DNA of 64,000 bases from Hydractinia symbiolongicarpus (lineage: Eukaryota; Cnidaria; Hydrozoa; Anthoathecata; Hydractiniidae): NCBI RefSeq assembly GCF_029227915.1, contig NC_079876.1, positions 26,573,828 to 26,637,827 on the forward strand, given 5' to 3'. The translations under genes were made by a program, and so were the position numbers. Below the pieces are notes generated by a model, which saw only the letters and a program-made list of their open reading frames with translations, was not told where the DNA came from and made no database searches. This document shows positions 1 through 10,701 of the stretch, in pieces. Every line of letters starts with the position of its first letter. Positions within the stretch are counted from its first letter, which is position 1.

Positions 1-23
1 ACAATAACTATTGTTCTGAAGCT

Positions 24-269
24 ATGTGTAATGACATTGATAACATTGACTGGAGTCCGGTTTACAACAGCAGTGATGTAAACTCTGCATTATTACGGGA
101 GAGCGTGGCGTATCCCGTTTTAATTTCAACTGCGACTCCCCCTCCTCCTCCTAGGCGAAATTCGGCAGGCGGTCGGGCGAAAGAAAGGGCGTATGAATTT
201 TTGGTAAAGTTTTCGCCGGCTGACGAAGAATTGAGGCCTCAGAGTTTCTTCAATTTTTCACTGGAATAG
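24..269 (+). pseudogene. Short ORF, possible LINE linker fragment
   Basis: An 81-codon ATG-started frame. Its first residues (around DWSPVYNSSDVNSA) resemble the linker between endonuclease and reverse transcriptase in CR1/Rex-like LINEs, where a D-W is followed by a D-V-N motif. The rest is proline-rich and not recognised. It lies about 200 bp upstream of a clear LINE fragment on the same strand, so it may be part of the same decayed copy. A chance ORF is equally possible. Confidence 0.25.
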
Positions 270-480
270 AAGTCAAGATTGATAGCACCATTTACGGATA
301 TAATCGCCTGACTAAGAATTATTAGATTCGTGAAATTTTTTCTATCTTATGATTTAAATGAAATGATGCTATGCGTCTATTACTTGACAAAGACAGATTC
401 AGTATTCTATTCCAAAATATTTCTTTTAAGCATAACAACAATGCTCTCAAAGGCGTTGCTCTCCCGTCTCAAGCTGTTGA
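270..480. other. AT-rich spacer, no gene seen
   Basis: No recognisable coding or RNA signal. It probably belongs to the decayed LINE that becomes readable from about 490. Confidence 0.4.
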
Positions 481-483
481 GCT

Positions 484-1590
484 TCTAGTTTTTCTTCAAC
501 AACCTGGTCAAGGAGATTTTTGACAAACACGTTCCGCAGTTTACTAAAAATTGAGAGGAAAACATTGTCCTTGGATCATTCACGAGAATAAAAAAGTAAT
601 GAACCGTAGAAACCAGGTTCTCCGAAAATCTAGAAAGCACAACAATGTCGAGGATTTGAAATTGTATAAACTCTACGGAACAAATGCGATGACAACATTA
701 AACGTAGCCAAGAAGAATACAATAAGAACCTATTACAAGAGAACAACTTGAATCCAAGGAAATTTTGAAACATCATAAAAAATTTTTTCCAACGAAGAAT
801 AAAGAGAATTTCGCTACAACCACGTGCAGCAAGGCAGAAAATATTGCAAATGCAAATACGTTTTGTGATTACTTCTCGACAATAGTGAAGAAATTAAAAT
901 CTAGTGTATCTTTACTAAATTACATGTCTTGAAGACTCCGCATTACACCGCTTAAAGAACTGTTTAAACTTTCAGAATGGAATATGTATCTAAGCTTTAT
1001 ATTAAAAAAGAGATAAAAAAAGCCACTGTATGAGATGAGTTAACAATCAAGCTTCTTAAAGACTGTGCACATATCATCAGCAAACCACTATGCCACATCA
1101 TCAATATATCATTGAGAACTGGACAAGCACCATATATCTGGAAATCAGCTAAAATAACACCCGTCTATAAGTCAGGTGATATTAACAAACCAGACAGTTA
1201 CCGGCCGATTTCTGTTTTACCAGCCCTCTCAAAAGTACTCGAAAAGGCAGTCCATACCCAGCTAAGCGGATATCTCGAAGCCAACCAACTCTTACCGGAG
1301 TTTCAATTTGGATATCGATCAAATAGGTCAAACATCAGAAAGGAAATTGATAATGGAAAGTTAACGGGAGCTGTATTTATTGACTCAACTAAAGCGTTCG
1401 ACACTATAAGTCAAGCTGTTTTATTGCAAAAACTTCAAAGTTACGGTGTCAGAGAAGTGAAAAGAAAAGTTGATTGGAGGATAATTGGAGATAATCTAAA
1501 GAGGACACACATTTATAGTAGTACTTAGCTTACTGAACTGTAACTAATTTAAATTCTGTATAAAAATTCAATAATAATAATAATAAGAAT
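484..1590 (+). pseudogene. Decayed non-LTR retrotransposon (LINE) fragment
   Basis: Three patches of one polyprotein follow in order. Around 500-550 is the pre-RT linker (IFDKHVPQF). At 551-750 is a basic segment beginning HCPW. At 1112-1528 is the reverse transcriptase N-terminal half, with YRPISVLPALSKVLEKA, FQFGYRS and the motif A region AVFIDSTKAFDT. Each patch aligns by eye with the better preserved LINE at 20.5-23.0 kb (CPWLNNEI, YRPISILPVISKILERA, AVFMDLSKAFDT), so both belong to related families. Frames are broken by stops and shifts. The sequence downstream of motif A, including the catalytic DD, is deleted. It ends at an (ATA)n tract at 1569-1585, as expected of a LINE tail. Inactive. 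Confidence 0.8.
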
Positions 1591-2114
1591 AACTAGAATA
1601 TGACATGATGATAATAAAGAATTATAATATCCTCAGATCTGCAACCGGATAGATTTGCATCGTTTTAGGATAAATTTGCATCGCTATCGGATAGATTTTG
1701 CATCCTTATACGATAGAATTTTATCTCTTACAGCCGCCATACAATTTTTAAAAATTTAATAATATAAAGATGGCAACTTGAATCGGTGAGGCATTAGTGA
1801 GAAAATGACCCTTTTAAATAGAAAGGTAATTAATTTGATAGTTATAGTTTCTTAAGAAGAGATATTGTCTTTTTTGTAGTTACCTGTTTAGTTAGTTGTA
1901 TTCATTTAGTTCCTACCTAGCTAGTAGCTAAGCAGTGTAAGCATTAAGAACTGTAGCTAGCTAGGCTAAAATAACAAGTCTGTATGTTTTTACTTATCTC
2001 ATGGCTAGGTATCAATTGATTCATATTTTGTTTTGTAGCTAGCTATCATAAAAAAAGTATAAACTAAAGTGAAATTAAATTTAGTAGAGTGTTAAACGAT
2101 TTTAATTTAGACTT
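1591..2114. other. AT-rich spacer with TAGCTAGC-type simple motifs
   Basis: No coding signal. Short GCTAGCTA-type motifs recur around 1915-2045, and similar ones recur near 6030 and 30100, so they are probably a genome-wide simple repeat. Confidence 0.4.
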
Positions 2115-2845
2115 GTTTCCATTAGACGATTTACTATCTATACTTGTTAAATGGATTTACTATCTATACTTGTTAAAAAATGTGTTGTTTCGGCATAGAT
2201 TGACTATCGGATAGCTATCACTCTATGCCGATCGTGAAAGTGACACAACATGTATCGTATAGCTCTTAAGACGATATTTTTTAAAATGGAAACAGATGAA
2301 TAAACGTTTCGGCATACCTGAACATAATAAAAGTAATGAAAACTTGATCAGTTTTGTTTTTGCTCAAAATGGCGTTGAGTAAAATTGATTTGAGCAAATT
2401 GTTATACTTTAAAATGTTTGGATTTCAACATATAATATGTTCAGCTGGGTGATTTCATTTTTCAACTGAAAGACAGAAACGTTGGTTGCTGATTCAAATA
2501 AAAAAGAAAAAAGAAGAAAAAAGAACGAAAAACTCAAAGATACAGGGTAAGACCAATTAGAAGTAATACAAACTTCACAAAAAGATATGAAACAGAAGAA
2601 TCTTCAAATCATCGGGACTCTCCCACTGATTTACTTTTCACCTAGTACTCAAACACGTGTTTTTTGACAATAGTATCCATGGTGGAGAACATTAACAAAA
2701 CTTATCATAGTGCTCATACTAATGAGACGTATAATGGAAACAGCACTTACCGTATTAAACGAATTTATAGAAACTGTTTCCATTAAACAAAAATATGGTA
2801 TTAATTTTTGAGACGCAACGCTTCGCTAAATCGTCTAATGGAAAC
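2115..2845. mobile_element. Non-autonomous DNA transposon (MITE), 19-bp TIRs
   Basis: The sequence GTTTCCATTAGACGATTTA at 2115-2133 recurs as its exact reverse complement at 2827-2845, bounding 731 bp of non-coding AT-rich DNA. Degenerate forms of the GTTTCCATTA motif also occur inside (near 2283, 2727 and 2769), suggesting internal duplication or nesting of related ends. A 26-bp direct duplication lies just inside the left end. I could not settle the target duplication: short TTAG/CTT matches flank both ends. No transposase is encoded. Confidence 0.65.
2129..2180. repeat. 26-bp tandem duplication inside the MITE
   Basis: The unit beginning GATTTACTATCTATACTTG occurs twice, head to tail, immediately inside the left inverted repeat. 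The second copy differs only at its end. Confidence 0.7.
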
Positions 2846-4439
2846 TTAGTCATATTAAACTATTTAATTTATCGTTGATGCTACAAACGAGCAGGCATGC
2901 TTAGGCAAATATGTCAACGACAGTGGAAAGTTTTATGCAAATAGCACAGCCAGAGTAAAATACTTTGGAGGCAGTCTCTACCTTTGTCTTTTTGCAATTA
3001 AGAAAATAGAGATTGGTACAGAAATAACGTATTTATTTATTTGTATTTCTAATGAGCCACCTAAGACAACCGGTTTACATAAGGAGCTTAGCCCTTCATT
3101 TAGCTATATCTTTTTTTGCATACGTATCCAAAATTCAGGTATCAAATTAGGGAATTTTAAGGATTATTGTTCAGGCGCACAATTTTTTTTAGCATTTTAG
3201 ACGAAGTTCTAACATCAGTAATGTGTAAACTTGCTTTTATTTTTGCTTCAGCATTTGTTAGTACAACTAAAACACATGTTTGTGTCTTCACATAATACAA
3301 ACAACAATTAGGTCCACGAATTTTTCTTTGTGCAACATAATATCATTAAACTCATATAGAATCACAAACAAAATTTTAATTACAGATAAGAACAGTTGTG
3401 ATGCTTGAATGCAATCAGAAGTAAGCATTAAAACTTGGAAATACACCTCCTAGTTATCGCTCAGTGGTTTGCAATGGTCAATTCATTGACGTTGTAATGG
3501 ACCATTATGTCATAAATTATACTGTTTTGAGAAAGTGCGTAGTAAATGCCGAGGTAAATCAATAAACTAATAGAAATAAGGCGAAAGAAGTCGAAATAAT
3601 ATTTTGCTTTATTCAATATTATATATTAATTGCAGTAAATGACCAATTAAACGTAATGGATTTTTATTGAAACAACGATTAAATGTTACATATAAAAGGG
3701 AATAGATGTTACATATAAAGGGATTACTAGTTACGTTGCTTGAAACCTACTTTTAGCTTCATCTTTTTATGAATGTAAACCCTGGACTTTCTTCAAGAGA
3801 AAGCGGTTATTCATAATTATTGGTCAATTACGTATATTTATATGACCGAAAGAAAAATTAAAAATATTGTGGAATCTACAAATTGGGGAATAAGTTTGAA
3901 ATTAACTAATAGTCTTGGGCTTTTAAATACTATTACCATAGCAAATTCTTATTAGTTACTACCTTGAAAAATAATAACATCAGTTCACAAAAGCAGTTAT
4001 GCAATATAAAGACATGGCAAGAATATTTTGCGAAGTTTTGTCATGCTACAAAGTTAACTTGGTGTTTTAGTTTTCTAGACTTGTAGGTACTAAAAAATGT
4101 AAAACTAAAAATAAAGTTTAAAGGTAACAATTCACTGGACTCACAAAAAGTAATCCAAACGTTTTTATAAGTCTAAGCTAGCTCAGTTTCACTAAAAAAG
4201 CATTTAAGTAATTTCGCGGAAACAATTTCTGTGAAACTTAAATCTCACAAAAAGTGTAAACAAATGTTATGTTCGCAATGTTTCCCATTTCGAAGATTTC
4301 AGGAAACAAAGTTTCTTTTCGGATTTTGCCATGCAATCAGTGCGTAAAATATAGGAGCGCGTCTAATATATATTCAACAGTTAAATACTGTTCTTTCTCT
4401 CTTGCAATAAGTTGTTATCGTTAACTCGTGTAAATCAAC
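2846..4439. other. AT-rich stretch without recognised genes
   Basis: About 1.6 kb with no ORF worth calling and no RNA gene seen. It contains scattered A/T-rich tracts and short local duplications such as GATGTTACATATAAA near 3685-3720. Confidence 0.45.
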
Positions 4440-5014
4440 ATGAAAGATATTAAGAACAAGATTAAAAGCATTGTGGACAATGCCCTCTTAAAATACTAAG
4501 AACAAACGCTGACGCCGCTTCCAAAGTAGCTGAGAAGATTGCAAGCGATTTCTTGGCCAAGCAAAAGAAAGACAACGAAGCCCTCCACGATGACACCAAT
4601 ATGTTGACCGGTGCTGTGGACCTAAAAAGTAAAGGCAACATATCACAATTAGAGTTTTGTCGGCAACTCAATTCTACCCCAACTAAGATCGAGGAAGGTG
4701 TTACAACCAGGAATTTCGAATTAACTCAAAAAATCCTGGAGAAAGGTCAGAAGTTAATACGCAAACGTGTGAAACTGATTAGACTGACCGATAGAGAAAA
4801 TTGGGCTATAGTTTATGACTTAAGCGACGATATGGTCTCAGACTCTGACGACGAAAAAAGGAGAAACAGGGCAATAAGATCAGCCAACGCGACAATAGAA
4901 AAGAAAAAGAAATCCAGAAGTGAAAAGAGAGGCTATGATAAATCTAAGGTTACTCTGAGCAAAGTTGTTAGGGTTGTGGTAGGACTGGACATTTCTATTC
5001 GCTATTTCCATTAA
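4440..5014 (+). pseudogene. Charged hypothetical protein, one frameshift
   Basis: A frame opens with ATG at 4440 and stops after 19 codons. A one-base shift near 4490 leads into a frame that stays open to 5014. The protein would be about 190 residues: a lysine/alanine-rich, probably helical N-terminal part, a middle with a conserved-looking ENWAIVYDLSDD patch, an acidic SDSDDEKRR stretch, and a lysine/arginine-rich C-terminus. This layout resembles first-ORF (Gag-like or accessory) proteins of animal tyrosine-recombinase elements. That is inference from composition and memory, not a domain match. No partner ORF is seen downstream. Confidence 0.45.
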
Positions 5015-5644
5015 ACAGAAACCCGAACAATTCAAGTTCCTTCAGACATCTTGCTTTGGATTTCAGCAAGCGAGAAAGACCCATGTTCACCAAAAAGTGT
5101 TTGTTTTTTGTGTTTGCCAGGAAGATGTGAAAAGAAATAAATTTTCTTAAAACAGAATGTCTTGATCTATAAAAATAAAGTGTATATTACGCATACGTAA
5201 AATATGGATTCAATACCACATTTGCAGCGACCTTGAACGAACATATATTTACAGTAGAACTTTTGTATATACCAGATTGATATCAGTTTTTTTATATACT
5301 CATACGCTGTGAATTTCATATAAAAAAGTTAATAAATGAATAAATTAGTAGTTTTTGCATTGATTTATATAGTGGGGCATGCTTCCACCGCGCGTGTCAT
5401 ATTGCTCATTAAATAGTGCTAAACCAGAGCGATAAAAACCATGTATGTGAGATGGGCATATTCCGAGCCGAATCCAAGTCAGTCACCTGGTGAGGTCAAG
5501 TTAAGAGAAAAAATTACCTCAAAAAATAAAGTAGCTAGTCAATAACTACAATGGTTTCCTTATTTTTTGTTGCTCTTGTTTTTTAATGGTACAGTTCTGC
5601 CCAATCTTAGGACACCGATCGATCTTAAGACACAGAATTTCGCA
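5015..5644. other. Spacer left of the hAT element
   Basis: No gene seen. The last 60 bp before the hAT insertion (ATCTTAGGACACC, ATCTTAAGACACAG) resemble short ATCTTAAGA/AAGATTGG motifs right of the insertion (10710-10830, 10960-11000). The hAT therefore probably landed in an older repetitive sequence. Confidence 0.4.
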
Positions 5645-5689
5645 GTCTTCAGGGGCGGATCCAAACCCCGTCAATTGGGTCAAAGGACG

Positions 5690-7146
5690 GGGTTTAAAAA
5701 TAACAAGTATAGTTTATCTAATTTTCAAATATTTCAAGACGAAGATTTGCAGAAATTGATTGAAATATTTAATATTTATTCTGAGAAATGGATAAATTCA
5801 AATAAAAATGTGTTTTTAAACACAGAACAGCTTTATGCTGTACTTTCTTGTGGAGAAATTGGTGTGAATGAAGATGCTTTGAATTATCTTCCTGCATCAG
5901 TTTCTTCCAAGAATTGTGTTGCATTGAGGTAAGATTTTATTTTCTGTAATTTCCATTTCTGATTTTTGCTGACCATTTGTTACCATAGTAATTAAGTGTA
6001 CATCACTATGTCATCACCATGAACTACTTATGGCTAGCTAGCTAGCTACATGTATTCGTGGTTTTTGTTTTGATTATTACTCTTGGAGAGCTAGCAACCG
6101 TATCTATGGTAGATAGATAGATAGATAGATGTGCATATTTTACATGGCTAGCCTCACAAATATCGAGGGATATACCCTGTCTATTATTTCCAGGAGGGGC
6201 CATGGCGTAGATGGAGAGTCGAGTATTTAATGCTCATTTTGAGCTACGCAGACCCAATTAGAGCCCGCGCTCTACTAGACAACTCCCGGCAACATCCAAC
6301 GGCCCACACAGTGTGCCATCTTCCCAATTTCCCTCACATGGCTTGGGTTAACCCGGGGCTATGGTAACATTCACTCGCCCATGTTGAATCGCCGTCAAGA
6401 GGAATCGAACCCCGGTCTCCCGCACAGAGTACGAGAGCTATAACCACTAATCTACGGCGCCACATAATCACTAATCTACGGCGCCACATAACCACTAATC
6501 TACGGCGCCACAAGCTAGCTGGCATGTGTGTGTGTGGAATTAATAATGGCTTTGATTCTTCTCAAAATGTTAAAACTTAGTGTCTTTGCTCTGAGGAGTG
6601 AATTCTCTTTAATTTCTCTAAGAAATATTTATTTATTTTTCACTGTTTAGGTCCGAATCATCTGGAAATTGCTTGTTTAGCTCCATATCCTTATGTCTGG
6701 TAGGAGATAATAGTTTGACGCAACAGTTAAGGCTACTTGCTTGCATTGAACTTTTTGTCAATTCTGAGTATTATAGTTCTCACCCCAATTTATTTGTTGA
6801 CAAATATCCATCTTTAAGTCCATCAAATATTTTAGCAATGTCAGTATCTCATGCTGCTGTTGATACTAATTTTAAGGCTGCTGAACTTGTCAAAGCTGAG
6901 GCTACTTTTTGTTTGAAAAACATGAACCAGTGGTCTGGTTTTCTCTTTGTTTTGTCATTGTCTTCTATAATTCGCAGAAATATTATGTGTTATTATCCTG
7001 ATTGTGGTCCTCTCAAATACAAAGAAATATTCAATAAAAAGGTTTTTCCACGTGTGCCAAAGGTTGATGAAACTTGCTTCCATATTTTGTTTTGTTATGA
7101 AGGTCATCTCATTTCGGACCTTGCTTTTAAACACTTTAATTTATAA
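5690..7146 (+). CDS. OTU-like cysteine protease ORF, two exons, in hAT
   Basis: Exon 1 is open to 5928 and is followed by a clean donor (GAG|GTAAG). The acceptor TTTAG at 6646-6650 opens exon 2 in frame, joining codons across a 722-bp intron. Exon 2 begins with GNCLFSSISLCLVGD, then LRLLACIELFVNSEYY. This is the N-terminal OTU signature (D/S-G-N-C-L-F, with catalytic Cys and a following LR helix), as also seen in vertnin-like proteins. A Cys/His pair near the C-terminus (DETCFHILFC) may supply the rest of the site. Exon 1 has no ATG after the transposon end, so the true start is unresolved: lost, in an unseen exon, or outside. OTU enzymes remove ubiquitin; a role for the transposon is inference. 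Confidence 0.6.
6028..6131. repeat. GCTA and GATA simple repeats in the intron
   Basis: A GCTAGCTAGCTA tract near 6030-6050 and a (TAGA)n tract near 6108-6130 lie in the same intron as the SINE. Confidence 0.75.
6190..6515 (-). mobile_element. tRNA-derived SINE inside the OTU intron
   Basis: On the minus strand the element begins with a tRNA-like head. An A box (TAGATTAGTGG) near 6455 is followed by a B box (GGTTCGATTCC) near 6405, with an anticodon-arm-like segment between. The body continues to about 6190 and is not tRNA-like. The first part of the head, including the A box, is present three times in 24-bp steps (about 6448-6512). The 3' limit is approximate. Confidence 0.7.
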
Positions 7147-7181
7147 GCCTCTATTTAAGAAGAAATGTATGTCTACCATAA

Positions 7182-9685
7182 ATGTATGTCACCAAGAATA
7201 AGCTTATTTTACCAAAGGTATCTCTTCCTCAGCAATTGCCTACATCAAGTCAGGATCCCCAAGCAATAATAAAAGGTACTAATAATACACCTTCAAGCAA
7301 CATTTCAAATCCTTCTACTTCTTCTGTATCTAATGTTTTTAGTAATCTTTTACAAAATAGTACTAGCCATGAACCTAATTTTTTTCCAAACAATAATAAA
7401 TCAGTCATAACATCAAAAATAGTTGATTCCCTTCCACAAAATTTTGATGTAACTGATGTTGCATATTACAGACTTCGTGTTAAAGAAGGGATGACAGACA
7501 AACAAATTTTCGATCTAATAAATCAGACTTTTTCCCCTTCTGCAGATTATACCTACCCTAAAACTTTAAAACGTCAGTTCCGTTCAAAGTGGTTGAAAGA
7601 TTACCCTTGGCTTCGCTACTCACCAGCTTATTATGGGGCTTTTTGTTTACCCTGTGTTCTTTTTGGATCAAAGTTCCCTGACAAATGTGGTAAAATTCAA
7701 AACCTTTTTTTACAACCTTTTACAAAATGGAATGATGCAACTAGATCTTTTAATCAACATCAATCCACAAAGAATGGTTTACATGAATTTACTTCCACTG
7801 TTTTTAATAATTTCATTAGTCAGATGTTATCTAAATCCCAGCCCATCAATGTTTTAGTCAATGATCAGCTACAACAGAAAATAAACAAAAATAGAGAAGT
7901 TTTGAAATCTATTGTTGATACCATCATTTTATGTGGTCATACCAATTCAGCTTTGCGGGGGGACATAGGGATGATGGGAAATATCTCCCTGAGGCAGGAG
8001 GCTATGCTAATCAAGCCGGGGTTGGAAATTTTCATAAGTTTTTAAACTTTTCAATTCGCAGTGGCAATCAACTATTAAAAGATCAGTTAGAGTCCAGTGC
8101 TAAAAATGCCAGGTATATTTCTAAAACAGTGCAGAATGACTTAATTGGATGTTGTGGTCAAGAAATTACTAATGAAATCATTTCTGAGGTTAAATTAAAT
8201 AAGTTTTATTCCATAATTGCAGATGAAGCATGTGACTCATCAACTAAGGAGCAAATGGCTCTCATTTTAAGATATGTTGATAGCACTTGTGAAATAAAAG
8301 AGGACTTCATTCGTTTTTTACACTGCTCTGAAGGATTATCTGGTGCTGATCTCTTCAGTACAATTATGAAATGTTTAAAAGAAGATCTAGGGCTTGACAT
8401 AATGGATTGCAGAGGACAGGGCTATGATGGTGCTGGGTCAGTTTCTGGTCACATTAATGGTCTATCTTCTCATATTTTAAGACTTAATTCAAAAGCCATT
8501 TATACACATTGTCACTCTCATAAACTTAATTTAACAGTGTGTGATTCCCTAGACATACTGTTAGTGTCAGAAGTGTTTGATAAAGTGAAGGAATTGTCAT
8601 ACTTTTTCAATTTGTCTGAAACAAGACAAAAGGTTCTGCAAAAGTTTGTTGTTGAGTGTAAGCCTGATACCTCAAAATCTAAGTTGAAAGATATTTGTAG
8701 GACAAGGTGGGTTGAACGAATCGATGGTCTAGAAGACTTTTTGAAATTGTACACAACCATTGTGAAATGTCTTAAATATATGTCTTCTTCTGATTGTATG
8801 TGTAACAGAGATACAAAGTCTAAGGCTTCAAGTTTTGTCAACTTAATTTCCAGATTTGATTTTTTAATTTCTTTAGTGTGTACTACCAAAGTTCTGTTGG
8901 TGACTCTTCCTGTCACACGAAATTTACAATCTAAATCTATAGATATTCTTAAAGGTATCAATTTAATTTCTGCATTGAAAAAAGAGGTAATTGATACTAG
9001 AAATTCTGTAGATGCATTTCATAATAATGTATTTTCTGAGGCAGTTGCTATTGCAAATGAGCTGGATGTAACCATTAAAGCACCAAGAATTTGCAAAACA
9101 CAAATCCATAGGTCAAACACTCCTTTTGACTCAGTATCTGATTATTTTAAACGTTCAGTAACAATACCACTTCTAGATTTTCTTAATACTTCTATTAGTA
9201 AGCGCTTTCAACCTGAAACAGTTGCTGCTTACAAAGGATTGGCATTAATTCCATCTCATTTATTTTTCCTTAAAAGTCAGGGTAAAGACTGGAAAAACGA
9301 AGTTCAAGATTTTGTTACATTTTATACGTCTGATTTTCTTAGTGTTAATGCCCTTCAATCTGAACTGTCGCTCTGGGAAAAATATTGGGAAGAATATACT
9401 GATACTCTCCCTGATAGCATATCCTTGGCATTTAAAGCAGTTTCTTTCCCTGGTTTTGAAAATATAAAAATAGCCCTACGTATTCTTGGGACTCTTCCTG
9501 TTACTTCCTGTGAGAGTGAAAGGAGTTTCTCTGCATTAAGAAGGTTAAAAGAATACGCACGGAGTACCATGACCAATGATCGTTTAAATGGGTTAGCATT
9601 GTTATATATCCATCAAGAAATTATCCCTGACAAAGATAAAGTCATTGATAGATACGCTCTTTCAAATCGTAGGCTTGAATTTTAA
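7182..9685 (+). pseudogene. hAT transposase (DUF4371/TTF type), one frameshift
   Basis: ATG at 7182; the frame is open to 8045, and the correct continuation lies in another frame from about 7960 to 9685. The shift is at a run of six G (7957-7962), where five would keep frame. The product would be about 830 residues. A Ser/Asn-rich N-terminus comes first, then a TTF-type zinc-finger segment (YGAFCLPCVLFG) and a G-HRDDGKY patch. Next come the DUF4371/RNase H-fold core with acidic residues in IIADEACDSSTKEQ and CRGQGYDGAGS, and the C-terminal hAT dimerisation block (SCESERSFSALRRLK). Length and order fit ZMYM1/THAP0-like hAT transposases. The frame is otherwise clean, so inactivation is recent, or the shift is an assembly error. 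Confidence 0.9.
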
Positions 9686-9869
9686 TTGTTATGTATATTT
9701 GTTGCAAAGGTTGGTATTATATTATACTATTGGTATTCTTAAAAAATTAATTTAATAGAAAATATGTTTATCAAAATTATTAAAACACTTATATTAATAC
9801 TACTTTGTCACTTTGATTGTTAACATATTTCGTGTTCCATTTCCATTTTTTTAGTCCATAGTTCATTTT

Positions 9870-10166
9870 CATTTAATTGACAACTGTCAAGAAATAGTAG
9901 AACATAGTTGCAGGGACTATGGGGTTACTCAGTTGTCATTTTATCCTGCATTCATTTTTATTCATATCAAACCATTTCATTGCAATATTCATTATCATTT
10001 AATTGGCAACTGTCAAGAAATAGTAGAACATAGTTGCAGGGACTATGGGGTTACTCAGTTGTCATTTTATCCTGCATTTATTTTTATTCATATCAAACCA
10101 TTTCATTGCAATATTCATTATCATTTAATTGAAAACTGTCAAGAAATAGTAGAACATAGTTGCAGT
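9870..10166. repeat. 126-bp tandem repeat, about 2.4 copies, in hAT
   Basis: Units start at 9870, 9996 and 10122, beginning CATTTAATTG followed by ACTGTCAAGAAATAGTAG. The third is cut short after about 45 bp. The units are nearly identical. They lie between the transposase stop and the right transposon end, a place where hAT subterminal transposase-binding repeats occur. That role is inference. Confidence 0.85.
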
Positions 10167-10701
10167 TGTCAAGTTATCCTGTATTTTTTAAATATAAATA
10201 TGCCAATGACAACTAAATTTTTCTCTATTTTTTCCTCATCATTGTATCTTGTTATCTTAATTCTTTACTTCTTTTTTATTTGGCTGTCCATGTCTGGATG
10301 ACATTTTTTGTTATCCTAGGCATGCCGATGAGCTCTGATATTGAGCGAAACGGCCTATTAACATCTATAAATTATATGAGATAATCTTGTTTCTTTAGTT
10401 CATAGGCTTCATATATAACAATAGAAACTCAGCAAGAAAGAGAAGCAACCAAACAACATTGTTGAAAAGATGACACGGTAACAATTTTCGTTTTATGCTG
10501 TATGAATGACAAATAGCCTTTTTATTTTCAAAATAATTTACAATTTAGATGCGGGAATGTTGTTTTCAGACAATCTAGGATCCTCCAATGTTTAAAAATT
10601 TTCTTGACCCTCACGCCCACCCGGTGGGCCTTCGCGTGTCACTAATATAAGTACATTTTATGACGGGGTACATCAGAAATCCTAGATCCGCCCCTGGTCT
10701 T

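Larger units (their letters stand above)
5650..10696 (+). mobile_element. hAT DNA transposon, complete ends, 5-bp target duplication
   Basis: The left end CAGGGGCGGATCCA at 5650 matches the reverse complement of the right end (CAGGGGCGGATCTA) ending at 10696, with one mismatch in 14. A second short block, ACCCCGTC, is shared just inside both ends. GTCTT stands directly outside each end (5645-5649 and 10697-10701). A CAG...CTG terminus is typical of hAT. Most hAT elements make 8-bp duplications, but 5- and 6-bp families are known. The 5,047-bp element carries an OTU-like ORF with an intron, a frameshifted hAT transposase, and a 126-bp tandem repeat in its 3' part. The shift makes this copy unlikely to be autonomous. 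Confidence 0.85.

Noticed and set aside
6390-6465. Genuine tRNA gene
   Set aside because: A and B boxes are present, but the acceptor ends do not pair well, the head is triplicated, and a long non-tRNA body follows: a SINE.
6334-6525. Minus-strand ORF with repeated MWRRRLV units
   Set aside because: It is the translated 24-bp repeat of the SINE head.
9870-10166. CRISPR-like array
   Set aside because: Units are 126 bp, contiguous and without spacers, inside an animal transposon.
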